39,080 bases of DNA from Nocardioides sp. (GTDB lineage: Bacteria; Actinomycetota; Actinomycetes; Propionibacteriales; Nocardioidaceae). Location: the NCBI GenBank assembly GCA_020636915.1, contig JACJWV010000025.1, positions 1 to 39,080 of the forward strand. The letters are read 5' to 3'. A program made the position numbers and the translations under genes. The stretch's first letter is position 1. The number at the start of each line of letters is the position of its first letter. Positions 13,403-21,313 of the stretch are shown here, piece by piece. The notes below the pieces were generated by a model. It worked only from the letters and a program-made list of their open reading frames with translations. It ran no database searches and had not been told where the DNA came from.

Positions 13403-15025
13403 TCAGTGGCCGTGGCCGTGACCGTGGCCGGCCGGGGCCGGCTCCTCCTCCTCCTCGGGCTTGTCGACGACCAGCGTCTCGGTCGTGAGCAGCATGCCCG
13501 CGATCGAGGTGGCGTTGACCAGCGCGGAGCGGGTCACCTTGACCGGGTCCAGGACGCCCTGGGCGACCAGGTCGCCGTACTCCTCGGTGGCGGCGTTGTA
13601 GCCGTTGCCGACGCCGAGCTCGCGGACCTTGGTGGTGACGACGTAGCCGTTCTCGCCGCCGTTCTCGGCGATCCAGCGCAGCGGCTCGTCGACGGACTTG
13701 CGGACGATCTTGACGCCGAGTGCCTCGTCACCGGTGAGGCCGAGGTCGTCGGAGAGGACCGACGCGGCGTGCACGAGCGCCGAGCCGCCGCCGGGCACGA
13801 TGCCCTCCTCGATCGCGGCGCGCGTCGCGGAGACGGCGTCCTCGATGCGGTGCTTCTTCTCCTTCAGCTCCACCTCGGTGGCGGCGCCGACCTTGATCAC
13901 GCAGACGCCACCGGCGAGCTTCGCGAGGCGCTCCTGGAGCTTCTCACGGTCCCAGTCGGAGTCGGTCGACTCGATCTCGGCCTTGATCTGGTTGACGCGG
14001 CCCTCGACCTCGGTGGCGTCGCCGGCGCCGTCGACGATCGTGGTGTTGTCCTTGGTCACCACGACGCGGCGGGCCTGGCCGAGCACCTCGAGGCCGACCT
14101 GGTCGAGCTTGAGGCCGACCTCGGGCGCGACGACCTGGCCACCGGTCAGGGTCGCGATGTCCTGCATCATCGCCTTGCGGCGGTCGCCGAACGCCGGGCT
14201 CTTCACCGCGACCGCGTTGAAGGTGCCGCGGATCTTGTTGACGACCAGCGTCGACAGTGCCTCGCCGTCCACGTCCTCGGCGAGGATGAACAGCGGCTTG
14301 CCGGCGGCGATGACCTTCTCCAGCAGCGGCAGGAGGTCGGCCACTGCCGAGATCTTGCCCTGGTGCAGGAGGATGTAGGGGTCGTCGAGGACGGCCTCCA
14401 TGCGCTCCGCGTCGGAGACGAAGTACGCCGAGATGTAGCCCTTGTCGAACTGCATGCCCTCGGTGAACTCGAGCTCGGTGCCCATCGAGTTGGACTCCTC
14501 GACGGTGATCACGCCGTCCTTGCCGACCTTGTCGAAGGCCTGCGAGAGCAGCTCGCCGATCACGCTGTCGCGGCTGGAGATCGTGGCCACCGAGGCCATG
14601 TCCTCCACGGACTCGACCTCGCGGGCGGCCTCCTTGAGCGCGTCGCCCACGGCCTCGGCCGCGGCGTCCATGCCGCGCTTGAGCCCCATCGGGTTGGCGC
14701 CGGCGGCGACGGCGCGCAGCCCCTCGTGGACCATCGCCTGCGCCAGGACCGTCGCGGTCGTCGTACCGTCACCGGCGACGTCGTTGGTCTTGGTGGCGAC
14801 CTCCTTGGTCAGCTGCGCACCGAGGTTCTCGAACGGGTCGTCCAGCTCGACCTCGCGCGCGACGGTCACACCGTCGTTCGTGATGGTCGGGGCGCCCCAC
14901 TTCTTGTCGAGGACGACGTAGCGGCCCTTGGGGCCGAGCGTCACCTTGACGGCGTTGGCGAGCGCGTCGACACCGCGCTCGAGCGCGCGGCGGGCGTTCT
15001 CGTCGAACTCCAGGATCTTGGGCAT
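13403..15025 (-). CDS. groEL1: Chaperonin GroEL, His-tailed GroEL1 type (540 aa)
   Basis: 60-kDa chaperonin subunit that folds proteins inside a double ring capped by GroES. The ATP-binding P-loop region VTLGPKGRYVVLDKKWGAPTITNDGVTVA and the catalytic VAGDGTTTATVLAQ are intact, as is the GGGSALVHA segment of the equatorial domain. The C-terminus ends in GHGHGHGH after an acidic stretch, replacing the usual GGM tail. Such His-rich tails mark the GroEL1 copy, which in actinobacteria is linked to groES, while the housekeeping GroEL2 usually lies elsewhere. The ATG at 15025 has GAGAG just upstream. It is co-transcribed with groES across an 85-base gap containing a long hairpin, and is ended by a strong terminator. 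Confidence 0.97.
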   Translation of the reverse strand: MPKILEFDENARRALERGVDALANAVKVTLGPKGRYVVLDKKWGAPTITNDGVTVAREVELDDPFENLGAQLTKEVATKTNDVAGDGTTTATVLAQAMVHEGLRAVAAGANPMGLKRGMDAAAEAVGDALKEAAREVESVEDMASVATISSRDSVIGELLSQAFDKVGKDGVITVEESNSMGTELEFTEGMQFDKGYISAYFVSDAERMEAVLDDPYILLHQGKISAVADLLPLLEKVIAAGKPLFILAEDVDGEALSTLVVNKIRGTFNAVAVKSPAFGDRRKAMMQDIATLTGGQVVAPEVGLKLDQVGLEVLGQARRVVVTKDNTTIVDGAGDATEVEGRVNQIKAEIESTDSDWDREKLQERLAKLAGGVCVIKVGAATEVELKEKKHRIEDAVSATRAAIEEGIVPGGGSALVHAASVLSDDLGLTGDEALGVKIVRKSVDEPLRWIAENGGENGYVVTTKVRELGVGNGYNAATEEYGDLVAQGVLDPVKVTRSALVNATSIAGMLLTTETLVVDKPEEEEEPAPAGHGHGHGH

Positions 15026-15049
15026 GTCTCTCCTACGTCAGGAACTGAA

Positions 15050-15105
15050 ACCGGGTCGTGTGCCCGAGCACGCGCCATGGCGCGGCGTCAGGCACCCGAC
15101 CCGGT
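15050..15105 (-). other. Intercistronic hairpin between groES and groEL
   Basis: ACCGGGTCGTGTGCC (15050-15064) pairs, with a slight bulge, with GGCACCCGACCCGGT (15091-15105). The loop holds the perfect palindrome GCGCCATGGCGC. It could be an attenuator or an RNA-processing site. Cleavage between groES and groEL1 has been reported in mycobacteria, which fits this position. Confidence 0.55.
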
Positions 15106-15110
15106 GAGAA

Positions 15111-15404
15111 TCAGGAAACGACCGCGAGGACGTCGCGCGCCGAGAGGATGAGGTACTCCTCGCCGGCGTACTTGACCTCGGTGCCGCCGTACTTGCTGTA
15201 GATGACCTTGTCGCCGACGCTCACGTCGAGCGGGACACGGTTGCCGTTGTCGTCGATGCGACCGGGACCGATCGCCAGGACCTCGCCCTCCTGGGGCTTC
15301 TCCTTGGCGGTGTCCGGGATGACCAGGCCCGAGGCCGTGGTCTGCTCGGCGTCGAGCGGCTTGACGACGATGCGGTCCTCGAGGGGCTTGATGTTGACCG
15401 ACAC
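15111..15404 (-). CDS. groES: Co-chaperonin GroES (97 aa)
   Basis: Ten-kDa lid of the GroEL cage, of standard length. The N-terminal KPLEDRIVVKPL and the mobile loop AEQTTASGLVIPDTAKEKPQEG are typical, and the C-terminal strand GEEYLILSARDVLAVV is complete. It starts with GTG at 15404, preceded by GGAGG ten bases away. The gene heads the heat-shock operon groES-groEL. Two CIRCE operators lie about 105-170 bases upstream, so repression by HrcA is expected. Confidence 0.97.
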   Translation of the reverse strand: MSVNIKPLEDRIVVKPLDAEQTTASGLVIPDTAKEKPQEGEVLAIGPGRIDDNGNRVPLDVSVGDKVIYSKYGGTEVKYAGEEYLILSARDVLAVVS

Positions 15405-15510
15405 TCCTGATCAACCTCCACTTTCTGGGACTTCGAATTGGTGGGTGGTGCACGTCTGGTGCTTGCGGGTCGGGCACGCCGTCGCGGGGGTCGCACCGTG
15501 GTCGCAAGCG

Positions 15511-15537
15511 CTGGCACACTCACGGGGAGAGTGCCAG
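15511..15537. promoter_or_regulatory. CIRCE operator 1 (HrcA site)
   Basis: CTGGCACAC-N9-GAGTGCCAG, close to the CIRCE consensus TTAGCACTC-N9-GAGTGCTAA with the exact nine-base spacer. It covers the predicted groES transcription start. Confidence 0.85.
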
Positions 15538-15542
15538 ATCAG

Positions 15543-15571
15543 AAACTAGCACTCTGATGGGCTGAGTGCCA
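15543..15571 (-). promoter_or_regulatory. groES promoter
   Basis: On the minus strand TGGCAC (15571-15566), a 17-base spacer and TAGTTT (15548-15543) form a plausible -35/-10 pair. The -35 lies in CIRCE 2, and the start site would fall in CIRCE 1. Predicted from spacing. Confidence 0.45.
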
Positions 15572-15572
15572 G
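15546..15572. promoter_or_regulatory. CIRCE operator 2 (HrcA site)
   Basis: CTAGCACTC-N9-GAGTGCCAG, a very good CIRCE match with the exact spacer. It lies eight bases from CIRCE 1 and only 28 bases before the chosen start of the divergent methyltransferase, so HrcA bound here could affect both directions. Confidence 0.9.
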
Positions 15573-15600
15573 AGACCCCCCGGTGCGCGAGGATCTCGGG

Positions 15601-16782
15601 GTGGACCTCGACGCCTTCCGCTGGCTGCTCACCGACGACGGTCAGCTGCTGCTCGCCACGGCGTCCCGCGAGCTGCAGGACGCCGGCGACTCGCTGGCCA
15701 CGCAGACCCGCCTGCGACGCAGCGCCGCGCCCGAACAGGTCGCGGTGGCGCTCACCCAGGCCACGCTGCGGCTACGCGCCCGCGCCAAGCTGGGTGACCT
15801 CGCCGACCGGATGTACTTCACCCCGGACGGCCTCGAGCAGGCGACCCGGCTCCGCGTCGCCGAGCACCGCGCGGCGCGGCTGGTCGCGGCGTCGGCGCAC
15901 ACGCTCGTGGACCTCGGGTGCGGCATCGGCGGCGACCTGGTCGCCGCCGCTCGTGCCGGCCTCGTCGTGGCGGGGGTCGACGTCGACCCGGTACGCGTGG
16001 CCGTCGCCGAGGCGAACCTGGCGGCGCTCGGCCTCCCCGGCGCGGTCACGGTCGCCGACGCGACCACCCTGGACACGACCCCGTTCGACGTCGCGTTCGC
16101 CGACCCTGCCCGGCGCTCGGCGCGCGGACGGGTCTTCGACGTCGACGGCTGGACGCCGCCCTGGCCGTTCGTCGAGGGCCTGCTGGCCCGTGACTCCTGC
16201 GTCAAGGTCGCCCCCGGCATCCCGCACGGGCTCGTCCCGGCGGGCGTCGAGGCCGAGTGGGTCAGCGACCACGGCGAGGTCAAGGAGGCCGCCTTGTGGT
16301 CGGGCCGGCTGGCGACCACCGACCGGCGGGCGACGGTCATCGGCGACGGCGGCCTGGCCACCCTCACCGACGAGGACGCTCCGGCGCCCGGGGAGGGCGG
16401 CACCGAGGTCCGCAGCGTCGGCGGCTACCTCTACGAGCCCGATGGCGCGGTCATCCGGGCCGGTCTGGTCACCGCGGTCGCGGCCGGCGTGGGCGGCGGA
16501 CTGGTCGACGAGCACATCGCCTACGTGACGTCCGACCAGGCCTTCCGGACCCCGTTCGCACGGGGGTACGCCGTCGTGGCGGAGCTCCCCTATCGCGAGA
16601 AGGCGCTGCGGGCTGCCCTGCGCGAGCGCGGCGTCGGCCGACTGACGATCAAGAAGCGGGGCGTGGACGTCGTCCCCGACCAGCTGCGCAAGCGGCTGGA
16701 CCTGCACGGCGAGCAGGAGGCCACGATCGTGCTGACCCGCGTCGCCGGGCACGGGACGGCGCTGCTGGTGCGCCCACTCTGA
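15601..16782 (+). CDS. Class I SAM-dependent methyltransferase with THUMP-like C-terminal domain (393 aa)
   Basis: The Rossmann SAM-binding motif is LVDLGCGIGGDLVAAARAG, followed by the acidic GVDVDPVRVAVAEAN and the motif IV-like VAFADPARRSARGRVFD. The C-terminal 80 residues (YAVVAELPYREKALRAALRERGVGRLTIKKRGVD) form the THUMP-like domain recognised in actinobacterial proteins of this name. RNA is a likely substrate, but no target is known. Two GTG codons are possible. I prefer 15601, which has GAGGA nine bases upstream and gives the usual first residues LDAFRWLL. The GTG at 15583 has no ribosome binding site and lies nearly against CIRCE 2. It ends before a strong bidirectional hairpin. Confidence 0.85.
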   Translation: MDLDAFRWLLTDDGQLLLATASRELQDAGDSLATQTRLRRSAAPEQVAVALTQATLRLRARAKLGDLADRMYFTPDGLEQATRLRVAEHRAARLVAASAHTLVDLGCGIGGDLVAAARAGLVVAGVDVDPVRVAVAEANLAALGLPGAVTVADATTLDTTPFDVAFADPARRSARGRVFDVDGWTPPWPFVEGLLARDSCVKVAPGIPHGLVPAGVEAEWVSDHGEVKEAALWSGRLATTDRRATVIGDGGLATLTDEDAPAPGEGGTEVRSVGGYLYEPDGAVIRAGLVTAVAAGVGGGLVDEHIAYVTSDQAFRTPFARGYAVVAELPYREKALRAALRERGVGRLTIKKRGVDVVPDQLRKRLDLHGEQEATIVLTRVAGHGTALLVRPL

Positions 16783-16799
16783 CGGGCCCAGCCCGGACA

Positions 16800-16842
16800 A
16801 CCGCATCGCCCGGGAGCGTGTGGTTCTCCCGGGCGATGCGGT
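16800..16842. terminator. Bidirectional terminator
   Basis: Perfect 17+17 stem (ACCGCATCGCCCGGGAG and its complement) with a nine-base loop, centred between the convergent methyltransferase (ends 16782) and the membrane protein gene (ends 16860). Confidence 0.85.
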
Positions 16843-16859
16843 GCTGCAGTGGGTGCGGG

Positions 16860-17456
16860 TCAGGCGGTGTGCGGGACCGCGCCCTTGACGGTGACGTCAG
16901 CCGTCTTCTCGGCCTTGCGGGCGTGCCAGATGCCCAGACCGAAGAGGAGGAGCAGGACCGCGGCACCGACGAAGGAGACGATCGCGGCGATGCCGGCGAT
17001 GGTCCCGATGGTGGCGAACGCGTAACCGTAGAGCAGCAGCCCGCGCAGGGTGTTGCCCATGAACAGCGTCTGGCGCAGGCCGGCGAGCTGCTGGCCCTCC
17101 TCGGACGCCTGCTGCTCGGGGGTCATGGTGATGTACTTGCCGCTGACCTCCTCGTAGGTCTGGCCGTCACCGGCCGCGTTCATGTGCACGAGGATGTAGT
17201 GGTTGGCGAAGGCCTTGGCCTCGGGGCCGGTGTCGAGCGTGCTGCCGGCGTAGGGCTTCAGGGCCTCGGCGTCGGCCTTGGGCAGGCTGGCGAGGGCGTC
17301 TCCCTCGGGCATCGTGATGCCCTGCATGGTGAGCTGCTCGTTGACCTGGTCGCCGATGAAGCTGTGGGCCCACCACAGGAGCCCTCCGGCGACGAGGAGG
17401 ACGACGGCCATCAAGAGGCCTGTCCACGAGATGAACTTGTCGAATGCCGAGCGCAT
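16860..17456 (-). CDS. Two-TM membrane protein of unknown function (198 aa)
   Basis: One hydrophobic segment at residues about 10-30 (FISWTGLLMAVVLLVAGGLL) and a longer one or pair at about 135-180 (LLLYGYAFATIGTIAGIAAI, then GAAVLLLLFGLGIW). Between them lies an extracytoplasmic region of about 100 residues with no motif I recognise. Short basic ends suggest both termini are cytosolic. It is similar in appearance to conserved actinobacterial hypothetical membrane proteins. The ATG at 17456 is supported by GAGGAGG seven bases upstream. It is a single-gene unit: the next gene upstream is 136 bases away and a strong terminator lies downstream. No function is proposed. Confidence 0.85.
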   Translation of the reverse strand: MRSAFDKFISWTGLLMAVVLLVAGGLLWWAHSFIGDQVNEQLTMQGITMPEGDALASLPKADAEALKPYAGSTLDTGPEAKAFANHYILVHMNAAGDGQTYEEVSGKYITMTPEQQASEEGQQLAGLRQTLFMGNTLRGLLLYGYAFATIGTIAGIAAIVSFVGAAVLLLLFGLGIWHARKAEKTADVTVKGAVPHTA

Positions 17457-17592
17457 GGTGCGCCTCCTCTTGCTGGCGGGAACTCCGTCGTTCCCGCTCC
17501 GTGCCTTCACGCTAAGGACGAAGTCCCGGCTCATCTCAGGGCCGGATGTCCACTCCAGGAAGGCCCGAGGTCCCGAGTTGTTCGACTTTCCA

Positions 17593-18234
17593 CTATTCGC
17601 CGAGGCGCGCCCGCTCGGCCCCGATCGTGGTGTCGTCGCCGTGCCCGGTGTGCACGACGGTGTCGTCGGGGAGCGTGAACAGTCGATCGCGGATGGAGGC
17701 GACGATGAGGTCGGCGTCGGAGTAGGAGCGGCCGGTGGCACCGGGCCCGCCCTGGAAGAGGGTGTCGCCGGTGAAGACGCAGCCCAGGTCGGGCGCGTAG
17801 AGGCACACCGCGCCCGGCGCGTGCCCGGGCGTGTGCAGCACCTCCAGCGTCGTCCCACCGACCTCGATGCGTACGCCGTCGGCGAGGTCGAGGTCCCACA
17901 GGTAGCCGTGCGGGTCGTCCGGTCCGCCGTGCGTCAGCTCCCACAGCGGCCGGTCGGCCGGGTGCAGCATGACCGGGGCACCCTGCCCGTCGTTGACGCG
18001 CTCGCGCAGCGGGGGCGCGACGCGGACGTGGTCGTCGTGGGCGTGGGTGCACACGATCGCCTTCACCCGCCGGTCGCCCACGACCGTGAGGATGCCGTCG
18101 ACGTCGTGGGGGGCGTCGATCACGACGCACTCGTCGTCGTCACCGACCACCCACACGTTGTTGTCGACGTCGAAGGTCTGCCCGTCGAGGCTGAACGTCC
18201 CGCTGGTGACGCCGTGGTCGACCCGAGCGGTCAC
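17593..18234 (-). CDS. MBL-fold hydrolase partnered with MscR (213 aa)
   Basis: Metallo-beta-lactamase fold with the zinc signature THAHDDHV, then TPGHAPGAVCLY, then FTGDTLFQGGPGATGR and a C-terminal HTGHGDDT, all ligands present. It is a glyoxalase II-type thiol ester hydrolase by fold. Its GTG start overlaps the mscR stop by four bases (GTGA), so the two are translationally coupled. In actinobacteria this pairing is conserved (Rv2259/Rv2260 in M. tuberculosis). The expected role is hydrolysis of the S-formylmycothiol made by MscR, releasing formate and mycothiol. That reaction is inferred from context. Confidence 0.9.
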   Translation of the reverse strand: MTARVDHGVTSGTFSLDGQTFDVDNNVWVVGDDDECVVIDAPHDVDGILTVVGDRRVKAIVCTHAHDDHVRVAPPLRERVNDGQGAPVMLHPADRPLWELTHGGPDDPHGYLWDLDLADGVRIEVGGTTLEVLHTPGHAPGAVCLYAPDLGCVFTGDTLFQGGPGATGRSYSDADLIVASIRDRLFTLPDDTVVHTGHGDDTTIGAERARLGE

Positions 18235-19340
18235 AGGACCACGACCGAGCGCAGCACGCCGCCGTGGTGCATCTTCTCGAACGCCGCCTCGACGTCGCCG
18301 ATCCCGACCTCCTCGGTAACGAACGCGTCCAGGTCGAGCCGGCCCTGCTGGTAGAGGTCGACCAGCATCGGGAAGTCGCGGCTCGGCAGGCAGTCGCCGT
18401 ACCAGCTCGACTTCAGCGAGCCGCCCCGACCGAAGACGTCGATCAGCGGGATGTCGGGCACCTTCATGTCCGGCGTCGGGACCCCGACCAGCACGACCGT
18501 GCCGGCGAGGTCACGCGCGTAGAACGCCTGCTTCCACGTCTCCGGCCGCCCGACCGCCTCGATGACGACGTCGGCGCCGAACCCGCCGGTCAGCTCCTGG
18601 ATCGCGGCGACCACCCCCATGTCCCCGTCGGTCGCTGAGGAGTCGACCGTGTGGGTCGCGCCCATCCGCTTCGCGGCCTCGAGCTTGCCCGGGTCGATGT
18701 CGACCGCGATGACCGGGCTCGCGCCCGCCAGCACCGAACCGGCGACCGCCGCGACGCCCACGCCGCCGCAGCCGATCACCGCGACGGACTTCCCGCGGGT
18801 CACCGCACCGGTGTTGATCGCCGCGCCGATGCCGGCCATCACGCCGCACCCCAGCAGCCCGACCGCCGCCGCCCGCGCTGAAGGGTCGACCTTCGTGCAC
18901 TGCCCGGCGGCGACCAGGGTCTTCTCCGCGAACGCCCCGATCCCCAGTGCCGGCGAGAGCTCGGTACCGGCGTCCGGACCCTCGGCGAGCGTCATCTTCT
19001 GCGTGGCGTTGTGGGTCGCGAAGCAGTACCACGGCTCACCGCGGTCGCAGGCCCGGCAGTCACCGCACACCGCGCGCCAGTTGAGGACCACGAAGTCGCC
19101 CGGAGCGACCGCCGTCACGCCGTCCCCGACGGCCTCGACCACGCCCGCGGCCTCGTGGCCGAGCAGGAACGGGAAGTCGTCGTTGATCCCGCCCTCGCGG
19201 TAGTGCAGGTCGGTGTGGCAGACCCCGCACGCCTGCACCTGCACCAGCGCCTCCCCCGGTCCCGGGTCCGGCACGTTGATCGTCGTCAGCTCGACCGGCT
19301 GACCCTTCCCACGGGCGACCACGCCCTTCACCTGCTGCAT
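18231..19340 (-). CDS. mscR: S-(hydroxymethyl)mycothiol dehydrogenase MscR (369 aa)
   Basis: Zinc-dependent class III-like alcohol dehydrogenase that oxidises the adduct of formaldehyde and mycothiol, and also acts as a nitrosomycothiol reductase in mycobacteria. Catalytic zinc ligands are in CGVCHTDLHYREGG and GHEAAG. The structural zinc loop is CGDCRACDRGEPWYC. The NAD fold motif is GCGGVGVAAVAG. The FATHNATQKMTLAEG segment is characteristic of the mycothiol group. The ATG at 19340 (MQQVKGVVARGKG) matches the family N-terminus; an upstream start at 19379 would add 13 unsupported residues. It is divergent from the sigma factor gene, 68 bases away. It indicates a mycothiol-making host. Confidence 0.93.
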   Translation of the reverse strand: MQQVKGVVARGKGQPVELTTINVPDPGPGEALVQVQACGVCHTDLHYREGGINDDFPFLLGHEAAGVVEAVGDGVTAVAPGDFVVLNWRAVCGDCRACDRGEPWYCFATHNATQKMTLAEGPDAGTELSPALGIGAFAEKTLVAAGQCTKVDPSARAAAVGLLGCGVMAGIGAAINTGAVTRGKSVAVIGCGGVGVAAVAGSVLAGASPVIAVDIDPGKLEAAKRMGATHTVDSSATDGDMGVVAAIQELTGGFGADVVIEAVGRPETWKQAFYARDLAGTVVLVGVPTPDMKVPDIPLIDVFGRGGSLKSSWYGDCLPSRDFPMLVDLYQQGRLDLDAFVTEEVGIGDVEAAFEKMHHGGVLRSVVVL

Positions 19341-19408
19341 GACGCCCAGCCAACCGGATGCCGCGAGAATTGCAACCATCCCGCGCGGGACCGCGTCCAG
19401 GGAGTGTG

Positions 19409-19960
19409 ATGACGGACCAGGCAGGAGTGACGACGGTGGACCGGGACACCGACTTCACGGCGTACCTCGAGGCGCGCCAGGCCCGGCTCCTGCGCACGGC
19501 GTACCTGCTCACCGGCGACCAGCACCAGGCCGAGGACCTGCTGCAGACCTCGCTGGCGAAGCTCTACCTCGCGTGGGACCGGGTGCGGGACCGCGGCTCG
19601 GTGGACGCCTACGTGCGCCGGATCATGGTCAACGAGAACAACTCGATGTGGCGGCGGCCGTGGAAGCGGCGCGAGACCGCCCACGAGACGCTCCCGGACA
19701 CCGTGCCGGTGATCGACACGTACGACGAGGGCGTCGGTGCGGCGGTGTGGGCGATCGTGCAGACCCTGCCGCGCCGGGCCCGCGCCGTCGTCGTCCTGCG
19801 CTACTACGAGCAGCTGAGCGAGGCCGAGACCGCCGAGGTGCTCGGCATCTCGGTCGGCACCGTCAAGTCCCAGACCAGCCGGGCTCTCGCGTCCCTGCGC
19901 GAGCGGACCCCGGCCGAGCTCAGCCCGAGCGATCGACCGACCTTCGGGGAGGAGGAGTGA
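19409..19960 (+). CDS. SigE-family ECF RNA polymerase sigma factor (183 aa)
   Basis: Region 2 is seen in FTAYLEARQARLLRTAYLLTGDQHQAEDLLQTSLAKLYLAWDRV. Region 4, with the helix-turn-helix, is LRYYEQLSEAETAEVLGISVGTVKSQTSRALASLRE. The length and lack of extra domains fit the actinobacterial SigE-family (SigM-like) ECF factors. GGGAG lies six bases before the ATG. The stop overlaps the next start (ATGA), which couples it to the membrane protein that follows, the usual layout for a sigma/anti-sigma pair. The signal it responds to is unknown. Confidence 0.92.
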   Translation: MTDQAGVTTVDRDTDFTAYLEARQARLLRTAYLLTGDQHQAEDLLQTSLAKLYLAWDRVRDRGSVDAYVRRIMVNENNSMWRRPWKRRETAHETLPDTVPVIDTYDEGVGAAVWAIVQTLPRRARAVVVLRYYEQLSEAETAEVLGISVGTVKSQTSRALASLRERTPAELSPSDRPTFGEEE

Positions 19961-21084
19961 TGACCGAGGAGACCTTCGTCCGGGAGCTGGAGCGCCGAGC
20001 GGACCACGTCCACGGCGTCCCGCTCTCCTTCGACGACGTGCGCGGCAAGGCACGCTCGATCCAGCGGCGCCGCCGCGCCGGCGCGGCGGCCGCGGTGGCT
20101 GCGGTGGTGGCGCTCGCCGTGGTGCTGCCGGCCGTGCTGGGCGGCCACGGAGAGCGTGGGATCGAGCCTGCGCCGTCGCCCCGGGGCGACACGGCAGTCC
20201 TGCACGACGGCGTGGTCACCCGGGCCGACGGGAGCCGGGTCGACCTCGAGGTCGACAACGCCGACGTCACCGACGTCACCGTGCTCACCGACGGTCGGGT
20301 CGTCGTCAGCCTGCAGCAGCCCTATTCCATCCGCGTCTACCGGGCCGACGGGTCGCTGCAGGAGCAGTACCCCGTGCAACTGAACATGGTCACGGCCAGC
20401 GCCGACGACAGCACCGCCGCCTGGGTGGCCGAGGACTTCACGATCCGGGTGCTGGAGAGCGGCGTCACCGAGCCCGTCGAGCGACCCGGCGTACCGATGC
20501 CCGGCGAGGCCGTGGGTCTCATCGACGCGGTGCTGGACGCCGACCACCTGTTGGTCGGGGACGGCACCACGACCTCCGCCGTCGTCACCCCCGATGGAGC
20601 CGGCAGCGCCGGCATGCCGACCGACTTCCCGACCGACGCCCGGGTGACCGACGTCAGCCCCGACGGGCGCCTGTGGGCGCTGAGCTTCATCCCCCGGGCG
20701 AACCAGCAGTACGGCTGCGTCGGGCTCTTCGACCTCCACACCTTCACCGTCGTCGCTCGCAGCTGCGACGTCTCGGGGCTCACGTTCTCCCCGGACGGGA
20801 AGCACCTCCTCGGCGGCTACTACGAGAACAACATGATCGGCGACGTCACCGTCGTCGACCTCGATCTCCAGCCGGTGGGGAGCGTCGCGACCGACCGCGG
20901 CTCGGTGGTCAGCCGGATGGCCTGGGCCGACCCCGATCACCTCCTGGTGGGCGTGGCCGGGCTGGAGGACGGCCGATGGTCGCTGCAGCGGTTCGCGCTG
21001 GACGGGCGCGATCCCGAGACCGTCGAGGGTCCGGTCGACGGGGGCAACCCCGAGCAGGTTGCCGAGTACCAGTTCTCGGAGTAG
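19960..21084 (+). CDS. Membrane-anchored beta-propeller protein, probable anti-sigma factor (374 aa)
   Basis: A cytosolic N-terminus of about 38 residues (FVRELERRADHVHGVPLSFDDVRGKARSIQRRRR) is followed by one membrane segment (residues about 40-60) and an outside domain of about 310 residues. The outside part has repeated blade-like strands with DG turns (VTDVSPDGRLWALSF, then GLTFSPDGKHLLGGYY), as in WD40/YVTN-type propellers. No zinc HxxxCxxC motif is present, so it is not a classical ZAS anti-sigma factor. Coupling to the sigma gene by a four-base overlap and the topology suggest an anti-sigma or sensor role; this is inference. It ends just before a 32-bp repeat array. Confidence 0.85.
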   Translation: MTEETFVRELERRADHVHGVPLSFDDVRGKARSIQRRRRAGAAAAVAAVVALAVVLPAVLGGHGERGIEPAPSPRGDTAVLHDGVVTRADGSRVDLEVDNADVTDVTVLTDGRVVVSLQQPYSIRVYRADGSLQEQYPVQLNMVTASADDSTAAWVAEDFTIRVLESGVTEPVERPGVPMPGEAVGLIDAVLDADHLLVGDGTTTSAVVTPDGAGSAGMPTDFPTDARVTDVSPDGRLWALSFIPRANQQYGCVGLFDLHTFTVVARSCDVSGLTFSPDGKHLLGGYYENNMIGDVTVVDLDLQPVGSVATDRGSVVSRMAWADPDHLLVGVAGLEDGRWSLQRFALDGRDPETVEGPVDGGNPEQVAEYQFSE

Positions 21085-21100
21085 CTGCGGCGAGGGAGCG

Positions 21101-21300
21101 CGAGTCGGCGCAACGTGCCCGCCACAGGGGGTCGAGTCGGCGCAACGTGCCCGCCACAGGGGGTCGAGTCGGCGCAACGTGCGCATCTCGTCTCCAGCCC
21201 GCAGGTCCCAGACGTACAAGGCGCGCCGACTCGGGGCCCTGCTCGCGTACAAGATGCGCCGACTCGGCGGTCCTCGGCGTACAAGACGCGCCGACTCGGC
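21101..21300. repeat. Six-unit 32-bp repeat array in two orientations
   Basis: Three direct copies of CGAGTCGGCGCAACGTGC begin at 21101, 21133 and 21165, exactly 32 bases apart and including identical CCGCCACAGGGGGT spacers. After 31 bases come three copies of a related unit in opposite orientation (GTACAAG, a variable base or two, then GCGCCGACTCG) beginning at 21214, 21247 and 21279. The shared core is GCGCCGACTCG. The two halves can pair into long hairpins between the convergent anti-sigma gene and tsaD, so terminator function is possible. Confidence 0.8.
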
Positions 21301-21313
21301 ACCCCACCCACCC

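Noticed and set aside
21101..21300. CRISPR array
   Set aside because: The three direct units have identical spacers and short 18-base repeats, the other half is inverted, and no cas gene is nearby.
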